From positions 248,001 through 312,000 of the forward strand of contig NZ_RQES01000010.1 of assembly GCF_004769405.1 (NCBI RefSeq): DNA of 64,000 nucleotides. The letters run 5' to 3'. The notes below the pieces were generated by a model. The model worked only from the letters and a program-made list of their open reading frames with translations. It made no database searches and was not told the origin of the DNA. The first letter of the stretch is position 1, and every line of letters begins with the position of its first letter. Below are positions 55,889 through 64,000 of this stretch, piece by piece. The stretch comes from Leptospira selangorensis. Its GTDB lineage: Bacteria; Spirochaetota; Leptospiria; Leptospirales; Leptospiraceae. The translations under genes were made by a program, and so were the position numbers.

Positions 55889-57691
55889 TTAGCCGACCAC
55901 GACATATTCTTCAGGATACCAATATCGTCTGGGTTTTGGTTTTGGGACAAAAGCCAATAATACCGTTAGAACCCCGACCCTTCCCACAAACATCACAACA
56001 CATAAAAGTAATTTTCCGGGGGCCTCAAACTTAGACGTGATCCCTCTGGAAAGGCCAGTGGTCCCATAAGCGGAAACTACCTCATAACAAATATCTAAAA
56101 ATGGTAAAGGTTTCTCGAAACAGATCAGAAATAGGATCCCCATAAATATTATAAACATGGAAAGTACAATCGCAACAGATGCTCTAGAAAGAGAATTTTC
56201 CGCGACTGTTCTTCCAAAAACATCCACTCTTTCTTTTCCAGTGAAAAATTGATAAAATTGTAAAACCGAGAGCGCCAATGTAGAAGTTTTAATCCCTCCT
56301 CCCGTTGAGTTAGGAGAAGCACCCACCCACATCAAAAATAAACTTACGAATACCATCGGGATCCCCATGGAAGAAATATCCAGAGTATTAAATCCTGCGG
56401 TCCTTGTGGTAACTGAATAGAATAAAGAATGAAATACTTGGTCATACCAACTCAAACCATGCAAACTAAAATTCCTTTCAAGTATCCAGTAGGATATCCA
56501 ACCGAAGAGTAATAAGAATAAAGTAGTGATCAGGATCAGCTTAGAGCCCAGAGAAAAACGATGCCTAAAAGATTCCCCATCAAATCTGATCTTTTTTAAA
56601 AGCTGATTTACGGTAGGAAAACCTAGACCGCCGAATACGATCAAGATCATCAATATGGAAAGAAATGAATAAGATTCCCTAAAATAAGGTTCCGCTAATC
56701 CTTTTGGAAAAAGTGCAAAGCCCGCATTACAAAATCCTGTTATAGAATGAAACACAGATTGAAAAATAAGTTCTTTTTGGGAAAATCCAAGCTCTTTAGG
56801 AAATGTTAAGTATAGAAAGATCGAGCCGATCCCTTCTATCGCGAATGTTTGGTAGGCAACTTGTTTTAAGATGGAACCTGCCCTTCCTATAGATTCTTGG
56901 CTAAACAAATCCTTAACGATCAACTTTTCAGTAACGGAAACCTGGCCTTCTAAAACTAATGCAAAAAATACAGTCAATGTCATTAGCCCTAAACCGCCTA
57001 GTTGGACAAGAACCATCAAGATCACCTGCCCTGTTCCGGTTAAATCCTGGGAAACATCTATCGTGCTTAAACCGGTAACGCATACCGCACTTACCGCAGT
57101 AAAAAATAGATCCACTAATTGAAGCGGTCTTGCCTCAGCTCTAGGAAGGCATAATGCAGCCGTTCCCAAAAAAATCAGGATCGCAAAACTTCCTGTCATC
57201 ACCAAAGAAGGAGAAATTTTTCCGAGAGAAAGTCTGGCTCTTCTTAAAAAATGCGCAAACCCACCGAATGCTAAGGTCAATTGGCTTAAGGATAAAAATA
57301 AAAGTACAACTTCTTCGGTTCTTTGTTGGGAAAGAATAGATTCTATTTTTTCTTCAAAGAAGAACTGTAAAATAACTAAGAAGACTACAAACGTTTCTAT
57401 CTTGTGGAATTTTAAATAAGCCTTATACGGAGTTAATGTAAATAGAAAGCTTAAACATTCGTAAATTACTAAATACCAAACTATGGTCATTGTAACTAAA
57501 CGAAGTGGATGGATCCATTCGGGTGGATAATAAAATCCGTATAGAAAGATGAGTATAAAAAGGGAGATAACTCCCAAAACACCGAATATAAATCTTAAGA
57601 TAGGTTTGATATTCTCTTCGAAGAAGAGCGAGATCCTTCCCCATTCGGAAACTAATTTTGTCCGCAACGCAGGATCTAAAAAAGGATTCAT
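55889..57691 (-). CDS. ktrB: Potassium-translocating membrane subunit, TrkH/KtrB type
   Basis: Ion channel subunit of 600 aa. Four selectivity-filter repeats are visible: VTGLSTID, ITGFCNAGF, TTRTAGFNT and AYGTTGLSR, each with the conserved Gly. About 100-130 N-terminal residues add four extra membrane helices (roughly 25-170) before the core, longer than the usual KtrB. It lies 6 bp after an unknown secreted-protein gene and 12 bp before ktrA, so the cluster is probably one operon. Confidence 0.92.
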   Translation of the reverse strand: MNPFLDPALRTKLVSEWGRISLFFEENIKPILRFIFGVLGVISLFILIFLYGFYYPPEWIHPLRLVTMTIVWYLVIYECLSFLFTLTPYKAYLKFHKIETFVVFLVILQFFFEEKIESILSQQRTEEVVLLFLSLSQLTLAFGGFAHFLRRARLSLGKISPSLVMTGSFAILIFLGTAALCLPRAEARPLQLVDLFFTAVSAVCVTGLSTIDVSQDLTGTGQVILMVLVQLGGLGLMTLTVFFALVLEGQVSVTEKLIVKDLFSQESIGRAGSILKQVAYQTFAIEGIGSIFLYLTFPKELGFSQKELIFQSVFHSITGFCNAGFALFPKGLAEPYFRESYSFLSILMILIVFGGLGFPTVNQLLKKIRFDGESFRHRFSLGSKLILITTLFLLLFGWISYWILERNFSLHGLSWYDQVFHSLFYSVTTRTAGFNTLDISSMGIPMVFVSLFLMWVGASPNSTGGGIKTSTLALSVLQFYQFFTGKERVDVFGRTVAENSLSRASVAIVLSMFIIFMGILFLICFEKPLPFLDICYEVVSAYGTTGLSRGITSKFEAPGKLLLCVVMFVGRVGVLTVLLAFVPKPKPRRYWYPEEYVVVG

Positions 57692-57697
57692 GTTCTA

Positions 57698-58471
57698 TCA
57701 GAAACGAGTATTGAAAAATTCGAATTCCATTCTATATTCGAAATTTCTGGAGTATAATCCATATCCCGGGATCGCTCTAGGATGTATCGTTTCGGAAAGT
57801 TTATCAGGTACAGTTGGATTCGGAGTAGGACTTTGAGGTTGGTTTTCCAACTTCATGCGGTCGTAATCTCTTAAATCCAACCAAGCATTTGTAAGAGCTA
57901 GGGTAGAAGCTACTCCGAATACGATCCATCCACCCTCAAACGTTTTTTGATAACCCGGTTCCGCAGCGGATAACGCACCATAAGTCACACCGGCAGCAAT
58001 TGGTAATGTCATAAAAAATATAATCGAAAAACGACGAAGTCTAGATTCAGTATAAGGTTGAGGATCACTGCCGAATTCTTCTAATTTTCTTTTGCGATCT
58101 CTTGCTTGGTCCTGCTGTCTTTGTAAAGCCTCGACATTCACTTCTCCAGTGACAGGATTAAAAAGCCCATCGTCGCCCCTCCCTTGCACCGGATTAGTAG
58201 TTCTTCTGGTTCCTTGGCTTCCGGAAGAAGTAGGTAAACCTGTCTGAAAAGGAACCTGCACGTTCTTAGGACTTACTAATGTCGGTTTATCCATTTTAGG
58301 AGGAAGAGAATATTCTCTAAACCCATCCGGAGATTTTTCATCTTTATAATTTCTTAAATTATAATCGTATGGATCCGAAAAATCACTTTGGTTCTGGGAA
58401 AATATCGGAAAAGAAAATACGAAAAGTATAAGAAGAGCAAAGAGCTTGTTTAATCCGGAAAAAGATCTCAT
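57698..58471 (-). CDS. Exported protein of unknown function
   Basis: The product is 257 aa with a signal peptide ending FSFPIFSQ (about residue 24). A disordered Pro/Ser/Gly/Gln-rich stretch (about 30-120) follows, then a basic coiled segment (QRQQDQARDRKRKLEEF) and two membrane helices or a hairpin (about 150-170 and 182-200). Its gene lies between the ADA-like gene (2 bp) and ktrB (6 bp), so co-expression with KtrAB is likely. Family not recognised. Confidence 0.65.
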   Translation of the reverse strand: MRSFSGLNKLFALLILFVFSFPIFSQNQSDFSDPYDYNLRNYKDEKSPDGFREYSLPPKMDKPTLVSPKNVQVPFQTGLPTSSGSQGTRRTTNPVQGRGDDGLFNPVTGEVNVEALQRQQDQARDRKRKLEEFGSDPQPYTESRLRRFSIIFFMTLPIAAGVTYGALSAAEPGYQKTFEGGWIVFGVASTLALTNAWLDLRDYDRMKLENQPQSPTPNPTVPDKLSETIHPRAIPGYGLYSRNFEYRMEFEFFNTRF

Positions 58472-58473
58472 CT

Positions 58474-59799
58474 TTAAAGAATTGCTCCTTGTTTAAATTC
58501 TATCCTTCCCGAAAGAATCTCGGATGTATATTGAAAAGAATTCTTTCTGATCTTTTCTAAATATTCAACATCCAATCCTAAACTTTCTGCCTTATCATAT
58601 TCTTCTTTAATATTAGTTCCGAAAATTCCAGGATCATCGGTAGAGATCGTAAATTTTAAATCGTTACGAGCGAATCTAACTAAAGGATGATGAGCTTTAT
58701 CCCGGACCATTCCAATATACTCATTGGAACTAGGGCAGGACTCTATAACAGCATTCGTATTTTTGATCCGATCCATACAATACTCTTGAAATGCCTTTGT
58801 TTCAGAGACCAGGTTTTCAGTAACGGAAATTTCTAACTTCTCCTTATGTCGGATCGAATCCAACTCGGATTCCAGTCTTTTTTTAGGAGGTAATTCTCCG
58901 TATTTGGAAATTTCTTCCCAATGATCTAATTGGAATTTGAGAGTATCTTCTCTTTCAGAAACCGGTTCTATTACTTTTTTTCCAAGATAAGCGTTCGGAT
59001 CTAAACCTACTGCAATTGCATGTCCGAGTCTATGTGCTCCCCATTCCGCAGCCTCTAAAACCCAGCGAGATGCAGATAAGAGAGTTTTGTCTAAAAAAGA
59101 CTCTCCTACATGATAAAGAACGGTAAGTGCAGTAGAAGTTTCTGCAATATTATCTTTTTGCACTTCTTTCAAAAATTCTCTTTTACCTTTAGGTGGGAAA
59201 CCTTCTTCAATATAACAAAAATCTAATCCGACTAGGTATTTTTTAATGATAGGATCTTTTTCCATCATTTCTTTTAACATCTCGTATTCTTTAAAAACTT
59301 CCCCATCTCTATGTAAGGAAACTACTAAGCGGGATTTTGCCTTTTGGGAAAGTTCTGATTCTGCTTCTTCAAAACCCTCACAAGCGGCTAAAGTTTTAGA
59401 ATAAATCCCCTCGTAAGTATCGAGCGGAGAATACATGATACGATATTCTCCGTATACTACACCTTCTTCATATTGATCCTTAGTGATATGTTTGGAAACA
59501 AATTTGATCTCTTGTGGATCGAATTTTGAAAGCGCAATGATCAAATTAAACTTTGCTTGGAATTCAGGAAAAGGGCCTTGGTGATTGAATAAATAGATTT
59601 TTTTAAAATCTTCCAAAGATTTATAATCTTCGAAGAAGGTTCCAGTATTGATGGACTTTCCATAAAGTTCTTGGAAAGGTTTTGTAAAAATTTCCCAACG
59701 AGGAGATGGATTGCTCATTCCCATCTGCCTAAGAAGTTCAGGCTTCAGACTACCGTATAGATGATTATGAAGGTCTGCAAATCCTAGATTCGAATCCAT
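58474..59799 (-). CDS. Adenosine/AMP-deaminase-family metallohydrolase
   Basis: Zinc TIM-barrel amidohydrolase of the ADA family, 441 aa. Metal motif HNHLYGS (His11, His13), catalytic [10 protein letters not shown], and CPSSNEYIG then [11 protein letters not shown] with the metal Asp pair are all present. The length is closer to ADA-like/adenine-deaminase relatives than to classic ADA (about 340 aa), with an insert around residues 130-240. The substrate may be adenosine or another purine; this is not fixed. Confidence 0.88.
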   Translation of the reverse strand: MDSNLGFADLHNHLYGSLKPELLRQMGMSNPSPRWEIFTKPFQELYGKSINTGTFFEDYKSLEDFKKIYLFNHQGPFPEFQAKFNLIIALSKFDPQEIKFVSKHITKDQYEEGVVYGEYRIMYSPLDTYEGIYSKTLAACEGFEEAESELSQKAKSRLVVSLHRDGEVFKEYEMLKEMMEKDPIIKKYLVGLDFCYIEEGFPPKGKREFLKEVQKDNIAETSTALTVLYHVGESFLDKTLLSASRWVLEAAEWGAHRLGHAIAVGLDPNAYLGKKVIEPVSEREDTLKFQLDHWEEISKYGELPPKKRLESELDSIRHKEKLEISVTENLVSETKAFQEYCMDRIKNTNAVIESCPSSNEYIGMVRDKAHHPLVRFARNDLKFTISTDDPGIFGTNIKEEYDKAESLGLDVEYLEKIRKNSFQYTSEILSGRIEFKQGAIL

Positions 59800-59875
59800 A
59801 TATTCTTCTACGCTTTTAAGTCATCCTAACTCTAACGTTACCAGGATAAACCGTTTTTCATGGAAAAAATGTTGT

Positions 59876-61273
59876 TTGCACAACCCTTCTTTCAAAGCTG
59901 GAAACTACTTGGCCTCTTTATATAAAAAAATACTCAAACTATATCGCCCTAGCCGATTGAACGTTAAAATCCTTTCCTTAGCATTACCTGTTGTTTTCGG
60001 AATGCTTAGCCAATCTTTGGTTTGGATTACTGATACAGTTATGGTCGGATATCTTGGCCAAAATGCAATCGCGGCAATAGGTATAGGCGGGACCAGTTAT
60101 TACACTCTTGTTGCATTCCTGATCGGATTTTCAATGGGAGTTCAGATCATAGTCGCGAGAAGATTTGGAGAAGGTAAAAGATCCGAGATAGGAAAAGTAG
60201 GAGTTTCTACACTTTATCTTTCCGTATTGTTAGGATCTTTCTTATCTATATCCGGACCATGGATTTCGGAATGGATTATGTTTTGGATCGGTCCGGAAAA
60301 AACAGTCAACGCACTCGGAACTGATTATTTATATTTTAGATTTATAGGCAGTGGGTTTTATTTTTTAGGATTCTGTTTTAGAGGATTTATGGACGGTCTT
60401 GGATTAACCAAGGCAGGTTTTGTTTCCATGGCGGTGACCACTATCGCAAACATAATTTTTAATTGGATACTGATCTACGGAAACCTGGGATTCTCTCCTA
60501 TGGGAATCGGAGGTGCCGGACTTGCATCTTCTATCGCAGGATTCGCAGGACTTTTAGTATTTCCTATATTCTTTTTTTATTATAAATTAGGAAAATATTT
60601 CGAAGGAGTAAACCTTCTTCCAAGCAAAGAACATATAATCGAAATTTTCAAAGTGGGAATACCTCCCGGTTTTGAAGAAGGATTAGTCAACGTTGCATTC
60701 GTAATCTTCTCCAAGATACAAGGATTGATCTCTATACTTGCAGTTGCAGCTTCCAATGTCCTATTTTCTACATTAAGTTTTGCATTCTTGCCCGGATATG
60801 CATTCGGAGTGGCGGCCACAACAATCTTAGGACAGGCAATGGGAGCTAAAAAATACAAACTAGCGTATCATTCTGCATTTCGCTCCGCATTCATCTCCGC
60901 TCACGTAATGGGATTTATAGGTTTATGTTTTATCTTCCTGGGAAAAATAATCGTGTATGCGATGACCAGAGATCAAGCCTTAGTGGAAGAATGTTATCCT
61001 GTGCTTTTATTATTAGGAGTTATCCAAATCGGAGACGCATATCATATGGTGATCGGCGCTGCCTTAAGAGGAGCAGGATTGCAGAACTATGTCTTTAGGA
61101 TCTATATTTTTCTCACCTATCTAGTAATGCTTCCATTGTCTTATCTTTTCGGGATCGTATGGAAAGGTGGAACCCTTGGGATCTGGGCAGCTATATTCGT
61201 TTGGATCTCTTCACTTTCTCTAATTTTCATCTATGAATTCAGAAAGAAAAATTGGATAAAAGGGACAGTTTAA
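59876..61273 (+). CDS. MATE-family multidrug/toxin exporter
   Basis: The product is up to 465 aa with twelve predicted membrane helices. Typical features are LALPVVFGMLSQSLVWITDTVMVGYLGQNAIAAIGIG in helix 1-2 and a second-half copy (VGIPPGFEEGLVNVAFVIFSK). MATE proteins export cationic drugs or metabolites against Na+ or H+. The frame starts with TTG at 59876 (no good ribosome site); TTG 59909 follows GGAAA and could be the true start. An upstream ATG at 59860 is in another frame and ends early. Confidence 0.88.
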   Translation: MHNPSFKAGNYLASLYKKILKLYRPSRLNVKILSLALPVVFGMLSQSLVWITDTVMVGYLGQNAIAAIGIGGTSYYTLVAFLIGFSMGVQIIVARRFGEGKRSEIGKVGVSTLYLSVLLGSFLSISGPWISEWIMFWIGPEKTVNALGTDYLYFRFIGSGFYFLGFCFRGFMDGLGLTKAGFVSMAVTTIANIIFNWILIYGNLGFSPMGIGGAGLASSIAGFAGLLVFPIFFFYYKLGKYFEGVNLLPSKEHIIEIFKVGIPPGFEEGLVNVAFVIFSKIQGLISILAVAASNVLFSTLSFAFLPGYAFGVAATTILGQAMGAKKYKLAYHSAFRSAFISAHVMGFIGLCFIFLGKIIVYAMTRDQALVEECYPVLLLLGVIQIGDAYHMVIGAALRGAGLQNYVFRIYIFLTYLVMLPLSYLFGIVWKGGTLGIWAAIFVWISSLSLIFIYEFRKKNWIKGTV

Positions 61274-61317
61274 GCCCGTTGTTGGAAATCCCACAAATAC
61301 TGGAATTTCAGACCAGT

Positions 61318-61347
61318 TTGACAATCTAATCCTTCTTGCCCCAATAA
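61318..61347 (+). promoter_or_regulatory. Possible sigma70-type promoter for gmd
   Basis: A perfect -35 TTGACA (61318-61323) is followed after 17-18 bp by a poor -10 (CCAATA or CAATAA, 61341-61347). The position, 25-30 bp upstream of the gmd start, is right, but the -10 match is weak. Confidence 0.3.
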
Positions 61348-61372
61348 CAAAGCCGGGGTTTTTGGTTCCAGA

Positions 61373-62395
61373 ATGAAAAAGGCGCTAATTACAGGGATCA
61401 CTGGACAGGATGGATCCTATCTTACCGAACTTCTTTTGGAAAAAAAATACGAAGTACACGGGATCGTCCGTAGAACCAGCTCTTTAAACCGAGATCGGAT
61501 CGAACATCTAAGAGGAAACCCTCACCTTTTTCTGCATTATGGAGACTTAACCGATTCCAGTAACCTAAACAGGGTTTTGGAAAAAGTCCAACCTGATGAA
61601 ATTTATAATCTTGCAGCTCAATCTCACGTAGGAGTTTCTTTCGAAGTTCCTGAATACACTGCAGAAGTTGACGCAGTCGGAACTTTAAGAATTTTAGATG
61701 CGATCAAACAAACCGGAGTAAAATCCAGATTTTACCAAGCTTCTACTTCCGAATTGTATGGAAAAGTTCAGGCAGTTCCTCAAGACGAAAAAACTCCATT
61801 CTATCCAAGATCACCTTACGCAGTCGCAAAATTATATGCATACTGGGCAGTAGTAAATTATAGAGAAGCATTCGGATTACATGCTTCTAACGGAATTTTA
61901 TTCAATCACGAATCTCCAAGAAGGGGAGAAAGTTTCGTAACCAGAAAAATCACTCTGGGAGTCGCTGGACTTATTTCAGGAAAAGGTGGCCCGATCCATT
62001 TAGGAAATATAGACGCAAAAAGAGACTGGGGATATGCTCCGGATTACGTAAACATGATGTGGATGATGTTACAACAATCGGAACCGGATGATTACGTAGT
62101 TGCAACCAACGAAACGCATACAGTCAGAGAATTTATAGAAGAATCCTTTAGACATCTGGACATCCAAGTGGAATGGAAAGGAAAAGGAGACCAAGAGAAA
62201 GGTTATAATAAGAAGGACGGAAAACTTTTAATCGTAGTAGACCCTTCTTTCTATAGACCAACCGAAGTGGATCTTCTGATCGGAGATCCTGCAAAAGCAA
62301 AAGCAAAACTTGGTTGGGAACCTAAGGTCAAGTTTAAAGAACTAGTAGAGATCATGATCAAAGCGGATTGTAAAGCTGCCGGGATCAATATCTGA
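61373..62395 (+). CDS. gmd: GDP-mannose 4,6-dehydratase
   Basis: Converts GDP-mannose to GDP-4-keto-6-deoxymannose, the precursor of GDP-fucose, GDP-rhamnose and related sugars of LPS and glycans. It is 340 aa of the extended SDR fold: NADP site GITGQDG (8-14), ASTSELYGK, catalytic Tyr/Lys in [12 protein letters not shown], and [18 protein letters not shown]. All family signatures are intact. No fcl or other sugar gene is adjacent, so the second step is encoded elsewhere. Confidence 0.97.
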   Translation: MKKALITGITGQDGSYLTELLLEKKYEVHGIVRRTSSLNRDRIEHLRGNPHLFLHYGDLTDSSNLNRVLEKVQPDEIYNLAAQSHVGVSFEVPEYTAEVDAVGTLRILDAIKQTGVKSRFYQASTSELYGKVQAVPQDEKTPFYPRSPYAVAKLYAYWAVVNYREAFGLHASNGILFNHESPRRGESFVTRKITLGVAGLISGKGGPIHLGNIDAKRDWGYAPDYVNMMWMMLQQSEPDDYVVATNETHTVREFIEESFRHLDIQVEWKGKGDQEKGYNKKDGKLLIVVDPSFYRPTEVDLLIGDPAKAKAKLGWEPKVKFKELVEIMIKADCKAAGINI

Positions 62396-62407
62396 ACTGA
62401 GTCGATC

Positions 62408-63043
62408 CTATAAATTTTCAACCCCAACGGAAGCTCTCCATAAGTACCAAGAAAAAATAGTACGATAAGGAGAATATCCCGAGGTGAATTCTAAAATTTC
62501 TTTTTTAGAATTCATTGGGATCCCATAATTATTCTCAATCGATTTTCTTAAGATCAAATCGTTATAAGAAAAATGATCCCAACGATCCAAAGAAAACATC
62601 AAAACCATTTCCGCAGTCCATGGTCCGATACCTTTAATGCTGCAAAGAAGATCCAAAACTTCTTGGTCATCTAATTTAGAAAGTTTTCTATCGGAAATAC
62701 TTCCATCTAAATAAGCTTTAGAGATCAATTTAACGGTGTCTATCTTTGCGAAAGAAAGACCTGCCTTTCTCAACTGCGGTTCGGAAAGTTTGACAAGAAT
62801 ATCCGGCTTAGGGAATTGTTTTCCGTTTCCGTAATATTCTTTAACCCTATTTTCCATTGTCCTTGCAGCCTTCACGGAAAGCTGTTGGCTTATTACCGAA
62901 CGGATCAAAACATAATAAGGGTTTCCCATCATCTTATGGGTACAAGGTCCTACGGTTTGTATGATCTTTTGGGTGGTCGGGTCTTTTTTCTTGAGCCAAA
63001 GGACCGCTTTACGTAAGCGAGCCTCTCGGTCTGAATTAGGCAC
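62408..63043 (-). CDS. AlkA-type DNA-3-methyladenine glycosylase (HhH-GPD)
   Basis: Base-excision repair enzyme of 211 aa that removes alkylated purines. The helix-hairpin-helix is IKGIGPWTAEMVLMF, and the catalytic Asp is in HFSYNDLILRK. It lacks an N-terminal TBP-like domain of E. coli AlkA and has no iron-sulfur cluster cysteines, so it is the short form. Its start overlaps the cyclic-nucleotide-binding gene by 8 bp, an unusual coupling for a repair gene. Confidence 0.88.
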   Translation of the reverse strand: MPNSDREARLRKAVLWLKKKDPTTQKIIQTVGPCTHKMMGNPYYVLIRSVISQQLSVKAARTMENRVKEYYGNGKQFPKPDILVKLSEPQLRKAGLSFAKIDTVKLISKAYLDGSISDRKLSKLDDQEVLDLLCSIKGIGPWTAEMVLMFSLDRWDHFSYNDLILRKSIENNYGIPMNSKKEILEFTSGYSPYRTIFSWYLWRASVGVENL

Positions 63044-64000
63044 GTTTTTTGATCTTAGCGTCTATCTGCGATTTTTTGCGGAATGCTTGTACTAATTTTT
63101 CCAACTCTACAAGATCCGTGCAGGAAATTTTTCCCTGATCCAATTTGATAAATTTGTTTTTGGAGATCAGATCCAGAACCAGGTTCTCATCCTTAGGATA
63201 AGTTAATCCAACCATCTTGATCAAGTCTTTAGTACCGATCTCGAAGTTGTAGGTGGATTTAGGAATGACTTTAACTCTATTTTTCTCCACAAGAGTGAGC
63301 AATGTATCAGCGACCCTTCCTTGAGGATCTGAAATAAGCAAGTTAGCAAGCTGTTTATAAGCGGTCCAAATCCTTTCGGAAAGAAGAGTGATCAGCCTTG
63401 TTGCCAATTGAGGTTGAGCCTTAACCATTCCCTCGAAGTTGGCTTTATTGATCGCAAGCAACTGCACTTCGCCCCAAGCAATTGCGGAAGCGGATCTAGG
63501 TTTATTATCTAAGAGCGCCATCTCTCCGAAAATATCCCCGCTTTGTAAAACTGCGAGGAGCACTTCGTTAGAGTCCACGATCTTGGTAATCTTCACTCTT
63601 CCATGTTGGATGATATATAACTCTCTTCCAGGCTCGTGCTCGCAGAAGATCATCTCGTTATCTCCGTAAGATCGGTTAAACTTTGTATAATCGATCGGAG
63701 GAGGAGCAACCGGTTGATTAACGGTTTGTAATTTCAGTTTTGCCTGAGTGGCAAATTGACCATTCGGAAGATATTGCAGATATTTTTGGAAAGCATACGC
63801 AGCGTGAAGAGTATTCTTTTGGTTAAAGTAATACTCACCGATCGCGAACAATTGATTCGGATCTTCTTCTACAGCAGTACGGAAAGACAGACGAGTGATC
63901 GTAGAGTCGAACTGTCTGAGTTTCATGGAGAAATAGCGAATGATCTTCATCGCTACCGGAGTATTTTTTTGGATCAGAGTTCCGAACTGATCGTAGCTAA
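63036..64000 (-). CDS. Tandem cyclic-nucleotide-binding domain protein, 5' end outside the window
   Basis: The frame is open past the first internal ATG (63950) to the window edge, so the start is not in this window. The segment just upstream (SYDQFGTLIQKNTPVAMKII) and the following RYFSMKLRQFDS look like the last helices of a first CNB domain. Then comes a helical TPR-like linker (about NQLFAIGEYYFNQKNTLHAAYAFQKYLQ) and a complete CNB domain with FGEMALLDNKPRSASAIAWGEV. A C-terminal region of about 100 residues resembles the CRP-type winged-helix position. Likely a nucleotide-sensing regulator; ligand unknown. Confidence 0.85.
   Translation of the reverse strand, partial: SYDQFGTLIQKNTPVAMKIIRYFSMKLRQFDSTITRLSFRTAVEEDPNQLFAIGEYYFNQKNTLHAAYAFQKYLQYLPNGQFATQAKLKLQTVNQPVAPPPIDYTKFNRSYGDNEMIFCEHEPGRELYIIQHGRVKITKIVDSNEVLLAVLQSGDIFGEMALLDNKPRSASAIAWGEVQLLAINKANFEGMVKAQPQLATRLITLLSERIWTAYKQLANLLISDPQGRVADTLLTLVEKNRVKVIPKSTYNFEIGTKDLIKMVGLTYPKDENLVLDLISKNKFIKLDQGKISCTDLVELEKLVQAFRKKSQIDAKIKKRA

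Noticed and set aside
59860..59925. ATG frame before the MATE gene as its start
   Set aside because: It is out of frame with the transporter and ends after about 20 codons.
1..64000. tRNA, rRNA, CRISPR array, IS element or prophage
   Set aside because: No cloverleaf, rRNA-like stretch, regularly spaced repeats or transposase was seen by eye; nearly all gaps between genes are short.

Overview
The window reads as a chromosomal segment of a spirochaete of the genus Leptospira. It has moderate G+C (about 40% by eye, not computed) and dense housekeeping genes. It combines LPS-assembly genes (msbA-lpxK, an LptF/LptG permease, a LolA-like carrier) with spirochaete-style lipoproteins and many secreted proteins of no recognised family. 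The G+C looks higher than in the L. interrogans group, so a subclade such as the licerasiae/wolffii group is plausible, but the species is not fixed by what I can see. There are no rRNA or tRNA genes, IS elements, prophage or CRISPR arrays; the window looks like stable core genome.

Layout. 1-7.1 kb: edge of an unknown gene, a class A penicillin-binding protein, a solute-binding lipoprotein, msbA and lpxK. 7.2-11.3 kb: three tandem paralogues predicted to be outer-membrane barrels, each with an Sm-like N-terminal module. 11.3-16.4 kb: a MoeB/ThiF-type E1 enzyme, a HEAT-repeat secreted protein, an LptF/G permease, and small secreted or coiled-coil proteins. 16.4-21.2 kb: old yellow enzyme, a CapA-type phosphatase coupled to a lipoprotein, and an acyl-CoA dehydrogenase. 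21.4-24.1 kb: a membrane glycosyltransferase-like protein. 24.2-32.2 kb: a same-strand run etfB-etfA-lolA-like-unknown-trpS-comEC-rsmA. 32.2-38.6 kb: rsgA, a GHKL-ATPase/HDOD fusion, an ABC-2 exporter, sixA, a class D beta-lactamase-like enzyme and a phasin-like protein. 38.7-46.8 kb: a paraoxonase-like lipoprotein, a thioesterase, a glycosyltransferase, a STAS protein, a catalytically eroded tyrosine-recombinase relative, an alpha/beta hydrolase and a MASE1 hybrid histidine kinase. 46.9-54.4 kb: a SET protein, rppH-globin-acyP, a propeller protein, an MFS carrier, ggt and an aldo/keto reductase. 54.4-64 kb: a lipoprotein, ktrB-ktrA with two upstream genes, a MATE exporter, gmd, an AlkA-type glycosylase and the end of a tandem cyclic-nucleotide-binding protein.

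The genes form several functional groups: envelope building (PBP, MsbA, LpxK, LptF/G, LolA-like, Gmd, two lipid-linked-sugar type glycosyltransferases), fatty-acid oxidation (ETF with an isovaleryl/long-chain type acyl-CoA dehydrogenase, a thioesterase, a phasin-like protein), potassium uptake (KtrAB) and signalling (hybrid kinase, STAS, SixA, HDOD, CNB).

The most interesting signals are these: the tandem Sm-like/barrel paralogues; the recombinase fold that has lost nearly all catalytic residues; the GHKL-HDOD fusion; a hybrid kinase whose first transmembrane segment lies upstream of any ordinary start codon; a perfect 11-bp hairpin that locks the start codon of the LolA-like gene; a hairpin-rich leader at 14.5-14.75 kb; and repeated convergent gene pairs whose stop codons touch or overlap.
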